A stretch of DNA of 64,000 nt from Streptomyces coeruleorubidus (GTDB lineage: Bacteria; Actinomycetota; Actinomycetes; Streptomycetales; Streptomycetaceae), in contig NZ_CP023694.1 in assembly GCF_008705135.1 (NCBI RefSeq), positions 9,027,001 to 9,091,000 on the forward strand. The letters run 5' to 3'. The translations under genes were made by a program, and so were the position numbers. The notes below the pieces were generated by a model. That model was not told the origin of the DNA, did not search any database, and saw only the letters and a program-made list of their open reading frames with translations. Positions 35,265-44,237 of this stretch are shown here, one piece after another (position 1 is the stretch's first letter; each line of letters starts with the position of its first letter).

Positions 35265-36157
35265 CCACCTTCCTGGACAACATCTTCAACGGCCTCGCCC
35301 TGGGCGCGGTCTACGCCCTCGTCGCCCTCGGCTTCGTCATCATCTTCAAGGCGTCCGGCGTGATGAACTTCGCCCACGGCTCGCTGCTGCTGCTCGGTGG
35401 CTACCTCACGGCCGTATTCCACGACGACCTCGGCTTCGCCGGAGCCCTCGCCGTGGCCGTCCTGGTGACCGCGGCCGTGGCCGGCGCCATGGACCGCTTC
35501 CTGCTCCACGCAGGCGGGACCGACCCGCACACCGCCCACGTGCAGACCATCGTCACCATCGGCGTCGACATCGTCATCCTCACCGACCTCTCGCGGCGCA
35601 TCGGCGGCGACCTGCTCTCGCTCGGCGACCCCTGGGGCGACTCGGTCAGCGGACTGGGGCCGGTGACCGTCGCCGACAGCCGGATCGCCGCGATCGTCGT
35701 CTCCACCGTGGTCATCGCCGGTGTCTTCGCCCTGTTCCGCTACACGTCCTGGGGCCTGTCGCTGCGCGCCTCGGCCGAGGACGTCGAGGCGGCCGCCCTG
35801 ATGGGCGTACGGCTGGTGCGCATCCGCACCCTCGCCTGGTGCCTGGCCGGGGCGCTGGCGGCCCTGGCGGCGGTGTTCCTCGCCGCGTTCCCCGCACCCG
35901 GCCTGGAGCGCACCACGGGGCAGATCGCCCTGAAGGCGTTCCCGGCGGCGATCCTCGGCGGGATGGCCTCGCCGCCCGGCGCCCTCGCGGGCAGCCTGCT
36001 GATCGGCCTGACCGAGGCGCTCGTCGCGGGCTACCAGTCCGACCTGCACATCCTGGGGGAGGGGTTCGGCGACGTCGCTCCCTACGCGGTGATGGTGCTG
36101 GTGCTGCTCGTGCGGCCCACCGGGCTGTTCGGCGGAAAGGCGGCGGTCCGTGTCTGA
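35261..36157 (+). CDS. livH: Branched-chain amino acid-type ABC transporter permease (LivH-like)
   Basis: Membrane subunit of 298 residues with about eight membrane segments. N-terminal GLALGAVYALVALGFVIIFK and GVMNFAHGSLLLLGGY are diagnostic of LivH permeases. The ATPase-docking loop is SLRASAEDVEAAALMGV. ATG 35261 overlaps the livG stop; its end overlaps livM by eight bases. Confidence 0.95.
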   Translation: MTTFLDNIFNGLALGAVYALVALGFVIIFKASGVMNFAHGSLLLLGGYLTAVFHDDLGFAGALAVAVLVTAAVAGAMDRFLLHAGGTDPHTAHVQTIVTIGVDIVILTDLSRRIGGDLLSLGDPWGDSVSGLGPVTVADSRIAAIVVSTVVIAGVFALFRYTSWGLSLRASAEDVEAAALMGVRLVRIRTLAWCLAGALAALAAVFLAAFPAPGLERTTGQIALKAFPAAILGGMASPPGALAGSLLIGLTEALVAGYQSDLHILGEGFGDVAPYAVMVLVLLVRPTGLFGGKAAVRV

Positions 36158-37289
36158 GCGACTCTCCCGCGCCCGCGCCGTCCGTCTCGGCTGGACCTTC
36201 GCGGCCGTCGTCGTGCTGTGCGCCCTGCCCTTCTACCTCGACGCGTTCTGGCTGCGCATCGGACTGTTCTCGATGGCGGCGGCCGTCGGCGCGGTGGGCC
36301 TGGGCCTGCTGTCCGGCACCGCCGGCCAACTCTCCCTCGGTCACGCCTTTTTCCTGGCCGTGGGTGCCTACGGCTACGTATGGCTGGCCGGTGAGCCCGG
36401 CCCGGGGCTGCCGACCGCCCTCGCGGCCGTGCTCGCGGTGCTGCTGGCCGGGGTGGCGGGCGGGCTGTTCAGCCCTGTCGCCGGCCGGGTGCGCGGTGTC
36501 TACCTCGGCGTCGCCACCCTGGCACTGGTCTTCCTGGGGCACCACGTCCTGCTCACGGCGGACTCCGTCACGGGCGGCTTCAACGGCCGCTCGGTGCCAC
36601 CCTTGGAAGTGGGCGGCTTCTCCTTCTCCGCCGACTCCGAACTGTCCCTGCTCGGCGTGCCGTTCGGCGCCGAGGAACGGCTGTGGTACCTGGGACTCGC
36701 GCTGTTCGCGATCACCTGGTTCACCGCACGCGGACTGCTCCGCGGCCGTCCCGGACGCGCCCTGGTGGCCCTGCGCGACAGCGAGACGGCGGCCGCGGTG
36801 ATGGGCGTCGACGTCTCCCGCTACCGCTCTGCGGCCTTCGTGGTCTCGTCGATGTACGCAGGCCTCGCCGGGGTGATGCTCGCCCTCGCCTTCCGCCGCG
36901 TCGTGCCCGACTACTTCGGCCTCGTCCTGTCGGTCGACTACCTCGCAATGATCGTCATCGGCGGGCTGGGGTCGGTGGCCGGAGCCACCGCCGGTGCCGT
37001 CTTCGTCACCGCGCTGCCCCTGCTGATGACCCGCTACGCCGACCAACTGCCGCTGGTGGCCGCCCCCGGCACCACCGACGGCGCGGTCGGTCCCACCGAG
37101 GCGGCCCGCTACCTCTACGGAGCGGCGATCGTCCTGATCCTGCTGTTCGCCCCCGACGGGCTGCACGGTCTGGTCCGGCGCCTGCGCGCCCGCCTGCGCA
37201 GCCGTCGGACCGCCCCACCGCCCGCCGATGCCGCCTCCCCGTCCCAGCCACCCGCGTCAGCCGTACGAGCCAAGGAGCCCACCCCGTGA
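36150..37289 (+). CDS. livM: Branched-chain amino acid-type ABC transporter permease (LivM-like)
   Basis: Second membrane subunit, 379 residues, with about ten membrane segments. GTAGQLSLGHAFFLAVGAYG and the loop GRALVALRDSETAAAVMGVD are LivM hallmarks. A Ser/Pro-rich cytoplasmic tail follows the last segment. GTG 36150 overlaps livH by eight bases, and the stop overlaps the binding-protein start by GTGA. Confidence 0.95.
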   Translation: MSERLSRARAVRLGWTFAAVVVLCALPFYLDAFWLRIGLFSMAAAVGAVGLGLLSGTAGQLSLGHAFFLAVGAYGYVWLAGEPGPGLPTALAAVLAVLLAGVAGGLFSPVAGRVRGVYLGVATLALVFLGHHVLLTADSVTGGFNGRSVPPLEVGGFSFSADSELSLLGVPFGAEERLWYLGLALFAITWFTARGLLRGRPGRALVALRDSETAAAVMGVDVSRYRSAAFVVSSMYAGLAGVMLALAFRRVVPDYFGLVLSVDYLAMIVIGGLGSVAGATAGAVFVTALPLLMTRYADQLPLVAAPGTTDGAVGPTEAARYLYGAAIVLILLFAPDGLHGLVRRLRARLRSRRTAPPPADAASPSQPPASAVRAKEPTP

Positions 37290-38584
37290 AGTCCTCGCAC
37301 CACACGCACCACACGCCCCGTGCCATGCGCACCACATCACTCCTGGCCGCGGCCGTCGCGGCCCTGTTGCTCGCGGGCACCGGCTGCAGCTCCAAGGCGG
37401 ACTCCTCCGGGAGCGCCGGTGAGGGAGCCGACGGCGTCAAGACCGGGCCCGGAGTGACCGACAAGACCATCAAGCTCGGCGCCCTCACCGACCTGACCGG
37501 CCCCTACGCGACCCTGGGCAAGAGCATCGTGCAGGCCCAGCAGATGTGGGCGGACGAGGTCAACGCCCGCGGCGGCATCTGCGACCGGCGCGTCGAGATC
37601 GTCGTCAAGGACCACGGCTACGACGTCCAGAAGGCCGTCACCGCCTACGCCGACATCTCCTCGGACGTCGTGGCGCTGCCCCAGGTCATCGGCTCGCCCG
37701 TGATGGCCGCGCTGCTCGACGACATCGAGCGGGACAAGGTGCTGACCTTCCCGCAGGCCTGGGCCGCCTCCCTGCTCGACCGGGACTCCGTGCAGGTCCT
37801 CGGCACCACCTACGACATCGACATGATCGCCGCGGTCGACTTCCTCACCCGCACCAAGGGGTTGGACAAGGGTGACACGATCGGCCACGTCTACTTCGAG
37901 GGCGACTACGGCGCGAACGCGCTCGAGGGCTCGAAGTGGGCCGCGAAGAAGGCGGGCCTGAAGGTCGCCGGACAGAAGATCAAGGCCACCGACACCGACC
38001 TGTCCGCGCAGGTCTCGGCGCTGCGCAAGGAGGGCGTCAAGGCGATCCTGATCAGCGCCGGACCGGCCCAGACCGCCTCCCTGGTCGGGGTCGCGGCCTC
38101 CCGCGGCCTGAAGGTACCCGTCGTCAGCAGCGCCCCGGGCTATGCCCCGCAGCTGATGAAGACGCCGGCCGCACCCGCCCTCGCCGCCCTGCTGAACGTG
38201 GTCAGCGCCGCGCCCGCCGTCAGCTCCGACCTGGCCGGGGTGCGCAAGATGGTCGCCTCCTACAAGAAGAAGTACCCGGGGTCCCTGATCGACTCCGGTG
38301 TCCTCTCCGGCTACAACGCCGCCCAGTTGATGGGCACCGACCTGAAGCGGGCCTGCGAGAACGGCAGCCTCGCTCGTGAGGACGTCGTCAAGGCCCACCG
38401 CTCCCAGTCCAACGTCGACGTCGGCCTCGGCACCGCGCAGAACTTCTCCGACAAGGCACAGCCGGCCAACACCTCGACCTACGTCCACAAGCCGGACGCC
38501 AAGGCGGTCGGCGCCGCGGTGAACGTGGAGGACGCGCACACCGCGCCGGGCGTCAAGGAGTACCTCGCCTCGCGGACCTCGTAG
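37286..38584 (+). CDS. Liv-type ABC transporter substrate-binding lipoprotein
   Basis: Extracellular lipoprotein of 432 residues that delivers substrate to the LivHMFG complex. A basic, His-rich N-terminus precedes the lipobox LLAGTGCSS, so Cys about 34 is lipidated. The periplasmic-binding type 1 fold starts at DKTIKLGALTDLTGPYATLG and continues with VNARGGICDRRVEIVVKD, the usual amino-acid/amide-binding sequence. A conserved GICDR Cys is present. The ligand may be a branched-chain amino acid, amide or urea-like compound; urtA-specific features were not recognised. It ends the operon and is followed by a strong terminator. Confidence 0.93.
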   Translation: MKSSHHTHHTPRAMRTTSLLAAAVAALLLAGTGCSSKADSSGSAGEGADGVKTGPGVTDKTIKLGALTDLTGPYATLGKSIVQAQQMWADEVNARGGICDRRVEIVVKDHGYDVQKAVTAYADISSDVVALPQVIGSPVMAALLDDIERDKVLTFPQAWAASLLDRDSVQVLGTTYDIDMIAAVDFLTRTKGLDKGDTIGHVYFEGDYGANALEGSKWAAKKAGLKVAGQKIKATDTDLSAQVSALRKEGVKAILISAGPAQTASLVGVAASRGLKVPVVSSAPGYAPQLMKTPAAPALAALLNVVSAAPAVSSDLAGVRKMVASYKKKYPGSLIDSGVLSGYNAAQLMGTDLKRACENGSLAREDVVKAHRSQSNVDVGLGTAQNFSDKAQPANTSTYVHKPDAKAVGAAVNVEDAHTAPGVKEYLASRTS

Positions 38585-38648
38585 GAGGGATCAGCGTCCG
38601 GTCGTCCCGCTCGGTTCCCGGAGCATCGAGACGTCGAAGTGTGCGTGT

Positions 38649-38683
38649 GCCCCCGGCCGACGGTGTGTCCGTCGGCCGGGGGC
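38649..38683 (+). terminator. Liv operon terminator
   Basis: Perfect 15-bp stem GCCCCCGGCCGACGG (38649-38663) and CCGTCGGCCGGGGGC (38669-38683) with loop TGTGT, 65 bases past the stop codon. This is one of the strongest hairpins in the window. Confidence 0.88.
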
Positions 38684-38785
38684 GGTTGCTGCCGCCCTGT
38701 CACCGGGACAGGGGGCGGAGAGCGCGGGCCGGCGGGCAGGTGACGCCGCTGTCGCCGGTCCCGGTGGAGACGATGGGCACGGATG

Positions 38786-39307
38786 TCATCCGGCGAAGGG
38801 CACCGCGTCGGCCGGATCGGCGTGCCAGTTGGTGGCGACGGGCTTGTCGACCGTGACGGCCTCGGGGAGGTCGAGGGTGACGGAGTTGGCTTCGTCGCCT
38901 GCGACGGAGAGGTGGAGCTGGTCGAACTGCCTGCCCTGGTTGCCGTCGGTGGTCTTGGGGCTGATGCCGGCGTAGGCGGCGGTGGAGCCGGACAGGGTGA
39001 TGCTCTCGCTGACGCCCTGCTCGGCCGGCGACACCTCGGTGTCGATGGAGGAGCCGAAGGAGGCGGAGGGGAAGACGCCCTTCAGGGAGCAGGTGACGCC
39101 GGACTTCGCCTTGGCGGTGACGAGAAGGTATCCACCGGCCTGCGTCTCGGAACCGACCCTGAAGTCCAGGTCGTTGGTTGCACAAGCCCGCGCGGTGTCA
39201 CTCCGGCTGTCGGCAGCGGCGGTGGCGGTCGCTGTGGCAGTGAGGGCCACCGCCGCGACTGCGGCGAGGGCGAGGCGGGCGGGGCGGGCGGCAAAACGCG
39301 AACGCAT
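38786..39307 (-). CDS. Secreted DUF4232-like protein
   Basis: A 173-residue exported protein of unknown role. Signal peptide about 1-33 (RSRFAARPARLALAAVAAVA, cleavage near TAAADS). The mature part (CATNDLDFRVGSETQAGGYL, TCSLKGVFPSASFG, QFDQLHLSVAG) has the two-Cys beta-sandwich pattern of DUF4232 proteins common in Streptomyces. The start at 39307 was chosen because GGAG lies six bases upstream; the ATG four codons earlier has no ribosome site. Monocistronic on the minus strand. Confidence 0.85.
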   Translation of the reverse strand: MRSRFAARPARLALAAVAAVALTATATATAAADSRSDTARACATNDLDFRVGSETQAGGYLLVTAKAKSGVTCSLKGVFPSASFGSSIDTEVSPAEQGVSESITLSGSTAAYAGISPKTTDGNQGRQFDQLHLSVAGDEANSVTLDLPEAVTVDKPVATNWHADPADAVPFAG

Positions 39308-39564
39308 CAAGATCTCCATGGTGCGGAAGTGGGTTGCCCAGCGGACTGCTTGGACGACCACAGCTTGTTCGCCGATCCGTCCCGCCTGCCACAGATGGCG
39401 CCCATTATGGGACGCCGGAATGCTGGAACGGACGCTGACCAGCAGGGATATCGGCGTCCTGGAACGGCTTGCTGGGATGCGGTCGCCGGACTGACCGTCC
39501 ACGCACGCGTCAGCGCGGCAGCGCAAGCGGTTCCGCCGGGACACAGCGCTGATCGCGAACGGCG

Positions 39565-40200
39565 TCAGGCGAATGCGGCTGCGGGTAGCTCCGCCTCGGT
39601 CTCCTCCCAAGGGAGGCAGATGTCGAGCTCGCGCTCCAGGAATTGAAGGAACGCCACATCAGCCACCTCGTCGTCGCCAGGAACAAAGCCGAGCGCCTCT
39701 TCGGCCGGTATCCCGCTCGTGAGATGCGGCAGACCAGGCTCGAAGGTCGTCACCGTTTCGCCGTGGACCGCATAGCCGACGCTGCTGAAGCCCTTCGCGT
39801 TGCGATGCACGCAAAAGGCCCGTCCCCGCTGGGACAGCGCGGCAAGGTGGTTCCCCGTGTAGGAGCTGAATTCCTCCAGCGCGTACGCCCAGCCCGCGAC
39901 CGAGCCGGCCCTGACGATGACGTCCGGCGGAGCTGGCAGAAAGCCCGCGCGCGTCAGCCGGGTGACCGCCGCTTCGTCCTCCCAGTCCAGAAAGTCCAGG
40001 TCACTGATGTGGTCATCCTCGCTCCGGAGGAGCAGCTCGTACGCCGCGGAGCGGGAAAGCGGGACGAGGTGGTGCTCCTCGGCGCCGATGCCGCGCAGCA
40101 GCTCGTACGGCGAGAGCCCCTCGCTGAGGGTGAGCGTGAAGCTGGTGCCGTAGGCGTCGGCTATCCAGCGCAGTCCGTTCTCGGTACGTCCTCGCTTCAT
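39565..40200 (-). CDS. DUF6461-like cytoplasmic protein
   Basis: A 211-residue soluble, acidic protein. Segments GLRWIADAYGTSFTLTLSEG, VIVRAGSVAGWAYALEEFSS and VTTFEPGLPHLTSG are typical of the Streptomyces DUF6461 family (SMI1-like context, function unknown). No signal or membrane segment. The upstream open extension beyond 40200 has no ribosome site and different composition. It may be an immunity-like or regulatory protein, but no partner toxin is adjacent. Confidence 0.75.
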   Translation of the reverse strand: MKRGRTENGLRWIADAYGTSFTLTLSEGLSPYELLRGIGAEEHHLVPLSRSAAYELLLRSEDDHISDLDFLDWEDEAAVTRLTRAGFLPAPPDVIVRAGSVAGWAYALEEFSSYTGNHLAALSQRGRAFCVHRNAKGFSSVGYAVHGETVTTFEPGLPHLTSGIPAEEALGFVPGDDEVADVAFLQFLERELDICLPWEETEAELPAAAFA

Positions 40201-40314
40201 CAAGCTGCCTCTTCTGTTAAGACGCCCTGCGATCTGACCTGGATTCTCGACCATCCACATCCCCGGCTGGGGGCCCCGGTGATGGAGTGCGCGTATCGGG
40301 GTACCTGCGTCGGC

Positions 40315-40608
40315 ATGGCACCGGAAAACGATCACGCTGAGTCCGTCCGAGCCCTGCGGCAGCTGCGCAGGATGCGCACCTTCTACGCCGGGGGGTCGGT
40401 CTTGTGGGGTGTGGTGGCCGCATCGGCGGGATGGGACGACCCTGGAAGCCGGCAGATGTGGGTATCGGTCGTCCTCCTGGTGGTCTTCGCCGCCCTGCTG
40501 TCCATGACGTCCCTGTGGCTGTGGCGTCAGCAGGCCGCCCGTTCGGGTGAGCCCGTGCACCATGCCGCTCCGCGGAGGACGGCCTGGCGTGGCCACGCCA
40601 GCGCTTGA
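40315..40608 (+). CDS. Small two-helix membrane protein
   Basis: A 97-residue protein with a charged N-terminal helix (NDHAESVRALRQLRRMRTF), two predicted membrane segments (AGGSVLWGVVAASAGW and WVSVVLLVVFAALLSMTSLW) and a basic tail. Function unknown. Start ATG 40315 is tentative; ATG 40282 would add 11 residues. It is divergent from the DUF6461 gene. Confidence 0.55.
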   Translation: MAPENDHAESVRALRQLRRMRTFYAGGSVLWGVVAASAGWDDPGSRQMWVSVVLLVVFAALLSMTSLWLWRQQAARSGEPVHHAAPRRTAWRGHASA

Positions 40609-40777
40609 CTGGACACCGGGAAACCGCAACAGGCAGGTATGGCCCCCGCGTTCAGTCCGGAGTCCCTCGGAACGCCTGAGGAATGACGGATTCATTTCCT
40701 CCGTGGTGGGGCAAGGGCTCCAGAGAATGTCATGAGCACGACTGCACGACTGTCCTTCCCCCACAAGGAGGTCGATC

Positions 40778-41341
40778 ATGCACGTCCGCATGCTGAGCGG
40801 CGGCCTGGCCGCTGCCTGTCTGGTGTCCTTGTCCCTGACGGGCGGCCAGGCCGCGGCTGCCGCCCGGCACACGCCGGCCGCCCCCCTGGCCCCCCGTGTC
40901 CTCACCTACGACGCCGGCGGCTCCGCGGAGTTCAGAAGCGCCGTCGACCGGGGCGCGGCGATCTGGAACGAGAGTGTCGACGCCGTCGAGCTGCGGCCGG
41001 CCGCGGCCGGGCAACGCGCGAACATACGGGTCCTGGCGGACAACGGCTGGCCGCGCGCCCTGCCCACGACCCTGGGCAACGGAACCGTCTACATCGGTCG
41101 TCAGGCCGTTGACCAGGGCTACAACACGGTGCGTATCTCCGCCCACGAGCTCGGCCACATCCTGGGTCTGCCCGACCGCAAGCCTGGACCGTGCTCGAGC
41201 CTGATGTCCGGTTCCAGCGCGGGCACCGCGTGCACGAACCCGTATCCGAACGCGGCGGAAAAGGCGGAGGTCGAGGGGAACTTCGGCGACGTACGGGCCG
41301 GGCGGGACCCGGCGGCGCGTGCCGAGGTGATCGTGGACTGA
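40778..41341 (+). CDS. snpA: Snapalysin-type secreted metalloprotease (M7)
   Basis: A 187-residue extracellular zinc protease. Signal peptide about 1-28 (cleavage after AAAAAR), short propeptide, then a mature domain beginning near PRVLTYDAGGS. The zinc site is HELGHILGLPD with H123, E124, H127 and D133; Asp as third ligand is the M7 signature. Cys in PGPCSSLM and TACTNPYP form the usual disulfide. AAGGAGGTCGATC precedes ATG 40778, a near-perfect ribosome site. The LysR-type snpR gene often next to snpA is absent here. Confidence 0.95.
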   Translation: MHVRMLSGGLAAACLVSLSLTGGQAAAAARHTPAAPLAPRVLTYDAGGSAEFRSAVDRGAAIWNESVDAVELRPAAAGQRANIRVLADNGWPRALPTTLGNGTVYIGRQAVDQGYNTVRISAHELGHILGLPDRKPGPCSSLMSGSSAGTACTNPYPNAAEKAEVEGNFGDVRAGRDPAARAEVIVD

Positions 41342-41372
41342 CGCGTGCGGCACCACCTGGGTGCCCTCGAAA

Positions 41373-41413
41373 CAGTCCCGGACCGAGCGGCCCGGCCGCT
41401 CGGTCCGGGACTG
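41373..41413 (+). terminator. Very strong hairpin terminator after snpA
   Basis: A perfect 19-bp stem, CAGTCCCGGACCGAGCGGC (41373-41391) and GCCGCTCGGTCCGGGACTG (41395-41413), with a three-base loop, 31 bases after the stop. It insulates snpA from the membrane-protein gene downstream. Confidence 0.88.
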
Positions 41414-41462
41414 AGTACAAGTACTCATGTGCGCCCGGGCCCCGGCTGACAAGATCCCCGGC

Positions 41463-42386
41463 ATGACGAGTGGCAGACGGGCGCTGACGGCCCTGCACCT
41501 CCTCCTGGTCTGGGCGATGATGGCGGCCATGGTGCCGGTGCTCGGCTTCGGGCTGGTGATGGCGGCCTGGGGCGGCGGGGAAGGGGCTACGGCGCCGGTG
41601 CTCCTGCTGGGCGTGCCGCTGACGGTGGGTCTGCTGGCCGCAACGGCCACACCGGTGCGGACCGTGGTGCCGCTGTGCGGCTCCGTGCCGCAGCGGCTCG
41701 GCTGGGCGGTGTCGGTCTTCGTCCTCGGCACGCTGGGCGTCCTGGCGGGTGTGGCCGCCTACGGTGGGGACGTCGACCTGGGCGGCGCCAGGACCCGTAT
41801 CGCGCTGACGGGGGCTCCGTACGCCGTGGCCGCGGCATTCTTCGTGCCGAACCGCTGGGTGCGGCTGGGGGCGGTGACCGTGCTGGCGGCCGGGGTGGTC
41901 TACGGGGGTTTCGTCGGGCCGGCGCAGGCGGAGCAGCGTCGGCACGAAGCGGAGGTCGCGCGGTACCGGGAGCACGCGGAACTGCTGTACCTGGGCGCTG
42001 CGCCGCCCGGGATGCAACTGTCTCGTGCCGAGGCCGGCCCCGCCTCCTTCAGCGTCGACTACCGCGGTGTCCGGGAGGACGTGTTCTCCTACGTGGCGCT
42101 CACGGTGCGCTCGCCGCTCACACCGGCGCCCCGGTGTCCCGACCTCCGGGAGAAGGGCGTGACCTGCGCGGTGGACGCGCGCGGTGAGATGCGCATGATC
42201 CGCGACCTCCCCAGTGGCGATCACGCCGTCACCCTCGTCCGCCGTCACCGGAAGGCGGAGGTCGAGGTGACCAGCCAGACCCTCGGTGAACCCGGGCTGC
42301 GTCGTCTCCTGAACACCCTTCACCCGCTCTCGGACGAGGAGCTGGAGAAACTGCTGCGGGAGAAGAAGCTCTACCGCAGTTTCTGA
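41463..42386 (+). CDS. Multispanning membrane protein with extracytoplasmic C-terminal domain
   Basis: A 307-residue protein of unknown function. About five membrane segments lie in residues 8-170, then a soluble domain of about 130 residues (AELLYLGAAPPGMQLSRAE, CPDLREKGVTCAVDARGEM) containing two Cys likely to pair outside the cell. Start ATG 41463 fits the first membrane helix; an upstream start at 41427 would add 12 polar residues. It converges with the PHB depolymerase gene, the two stops being 25 bases apart. Confidence 0.8.
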   Translation: MTSGRRALTALHLLLVWAMMAAMVPVLGFGLVMAAWGGGEGATAPVLLLGVPLTVGLLAATATPVRTVVPLCGSVPQRLGWAVSVFVLGTLGVLAGVAAYGGDVDLGGARTRIALTGAPYAVAAAFFVPNRWVRLGAVTVLAAGVVYGGFVGPAQAEQRRHEAEVARYREHAELLYLGAAPPGMQLSRAEAGPASFSVDYRGVREDVFSYVALTVRSPLTPAPRCPDLREKGVTCAVDARGEMRMIRDLPSGDHAVTLVRRHRKAEVEVTSQTLGEPGLRRLLNTLHPLSDEELEKLLREKKLYRSF

Positions 42387-42411
42387 GTCGACGAGTTCGA
42401 GTCAGGCGGGC

Positions 42412-43893
42412 TCAGGCCGGGCAGCCGGAGTCGGCGACAACGTAGTAGGCCGGCGCGGTCTGCTTGAGGGTGCGGATGGTGAACGTGTTCCACAGCCCCA
42501 TCGCCTGACCGGAGCCCTTCGCGTAGGTGTGACCGCCGCTCTGGTAGGCACGTCCGGCGACCGTGTGGTCGTAGTTGCCGGCCGTGTGGCACGTGGGTGT
42601 GAACCCGGTCGTGGTCGCGGTCGCGGGCGAGGAGACGACGCCTGCCGCGCCCGCTGTGTCCACGGCCGCCGCGGTGTAGGTGTACGTCGTGCCCGTCGCC
42701 AGGCCGGTATCGGTGTACGAGGTCGACGTCGTCGTGCCCACCTTCGTGCCGTCGCGGTGGACGACGTAGGAGGCCGCGCCGTCGACCGCCTTCCAGCTCA
42801 AGGAGACGGTGGTGTCGGTGGTCCCGGTGACCGTCAGCCCCGTGGGTGCGGGCAGGGAGCCGGCGCCGTTGACGTCGAGCCCCCAGAAGCGGGCGGTGTG
42901 GTAGCCGGCGCAGACGGTGTCGAGGTAGTAGGTGCCCGTACTGCCGCACTGTTCGGGGCCGCTGCCCGGGTCGACGGCCAGCCCGTGCCCCATCCCGGAG
43001 ACGGAGTAGACCTCGACGGCGGGCCTGCCGGAGGCGTCGTCGTAGACGCTCCGCGTGGTGCCCGCGCCGAGGCTCTCGGTCCGGGAGGGCGTCTGGCCGA
43101 TGCCGAGGACGTTCGTCCACTGGTCGCGCAACTCCGTGGCGTTGGCGGGCTTGACGGTCGTGTCGGCGGTGCCCTGCCAGATCGCGACGCGCGGCCAGGA
43201 GGTCGTGCCGGCCGGAGCGGCGGAGCGCACCAGGTCCCCCCATTGGGCGGGGCTCCTGTCCGGCGGGCTGTACATACAGGTGTACGCCGCGGCCACGCTG
43301 TTCGCGCACCGCGCGGGCAGTCCGGAGGCGATGGCGCCGCCCGCGAAGACGTCCGGGTAGGCGGCGAGCATGTTCGCGGTCATGGCGCCGCCGGCGGACA
43401 GACCGGTGATGTGGACCCGCCGGGTGTCGCTGCCGTACAGGGAGACGGCTTTGTCGACCATCTGCTTGATCGACAGCGCCTCGCCCTGACCGCGCGCACT
43501 GTCGCCCGGTTCGAACCAGTTGAAGCAGGAGTTGGCGTTGTTGGCGCTGCTCGTCTGGGGGAAGACCAGGGCGAAACCGTAAGTGTCGGCGAACTTCGGC
43601 CAGCCGGAGTGCGCGTAGTAGTCACTCGCGCTCTGCGTGCAACCGTGCAGGGCGATCACGAGCGGGGCGTCGGCCGGCAGCGCTTCGGGCGCGTAGGCGT
43701 ACATGGACAGGTTGCCGGGGTTGGTGCCGAAGCCGGTGACCTGGGTCAGACCCGCGGCGGATGCCGGGGGGCTCGCGGCGATCAGGCCACCGGTGAGGGC
43801 CAGAGCCCCCGCGGCGGCGGTGACCCAGCGGCGGATGCCTCCGAGGCGGCGGCGGCTTCTCGTGGAGGGGAACGGAGGGTGCGACTGTCCCAT
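42412..43893 (-). CDS. Secreted PHB depolymerase-family esterase with FN3 and substrate-binding domain
   Basis: Extracellular polyester/ester hydrolase of 493 residues. Signal peptide about 1-47 (RRRLGGIRRWVTAAAGALAL). The catalytic domain (about 50-345) has oxyanion HGCTQSASDY, nucleophile S166 in GLSAGGAMT, Asp in WQGTADTTV and His in GMGHGLAVD. Next come an FN3 domain (about 352-435) and a C-terminal domain (CHTAGNYDHTVAGRAYQSGG to ADSGC) like the PHB-binding domains of extracellular depolymerases. AGGAGG precedes the start. The same fold serves acetylxylan and feruloyl esterases, but the FN3 plus binding domain argues for PHB. It is divergent from the secreted hydrolase at 44238. Confidence 0.92.
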   Translation of the reverse strand: MGQSHPPFPSTRSRRRLGGIRRWVTAAAGALALTGGLIAASPPASAAGLTQVTGFGTNPGNLSMYAYAPEALPADAPLVIALHGCTQSASDYYAHSGWPKFADTYGFALVFPQTSSANNANSCFNWFEPGDSARGQGEALSIKQMVDKAVSLYGSDTRRVHITGLSAGGAMTANMLAAYPDVFAGGAIASGLPARCANSVAAAYTCMYSPPDRSPAQWGDLVRSAAPAGTTSWPRVAIWQGTADTTVKPANATELRDQWTNVLGIGQTPSRTESLGAGTTRSVYDDASGRPAVEVYSVSGMGHGLAVDPGSGPEQCGSTGTYYLDTVCAGYHTARFWGLDVNGAGSLPAPTGLTVTGTTDTTVSLSWKAVDGAASYVVHRDGTKVGTTTSTSYTDTGLATGTTYTYTAAAVDTAGAAGVVSSPATATTTGFTPTCHTAGNYDHTVAGRAYQSGGHTYAKGSGQAMGLWNTFTIRTLKQTAPAYYVVADSGCPA

Positions 43894-44237
43894 GACGAAT
43901 GCCTCCTGGTGTGGGGGAGGAATGCTTCGTGTCGCCGTTGCCGGACGGGGGATCCGGTGACCGGCGTGGCGAGCATCATCGGGGTGCGCTCGCCGGCGTA
44001 GGCATGGGTGGGGCGGCCACGCTTGGCGACGAGCTGTGTGACGGCGCTACATGGCACCGTGCGTGATGGGTCGGGTAAGGCCGGAGTTCACCGGACGAGG
44101 CCTCTCCCGGCCCAGCCGACCGGGTGGTGCCGGCAGCCACCGCCAGGCGGCGGATGGTGGTCCCCGGGCCCATATCTCGCCGCGAACCGGCGTCATAGCC
44201 TCCGGCGCGTCCTTGTACGCCGTCGCGGAGGCACACC
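43894..44237. other. Divergent promoter region between two secreted hydrolases
   Basis: 344 bases between the starts of the PHB depolymerase (minus) and the secreted alpha/beta hydrolase (plus). It must hold both promoters, but I find no clear hexamers, strong dyad or gene. Confidence 0.4.
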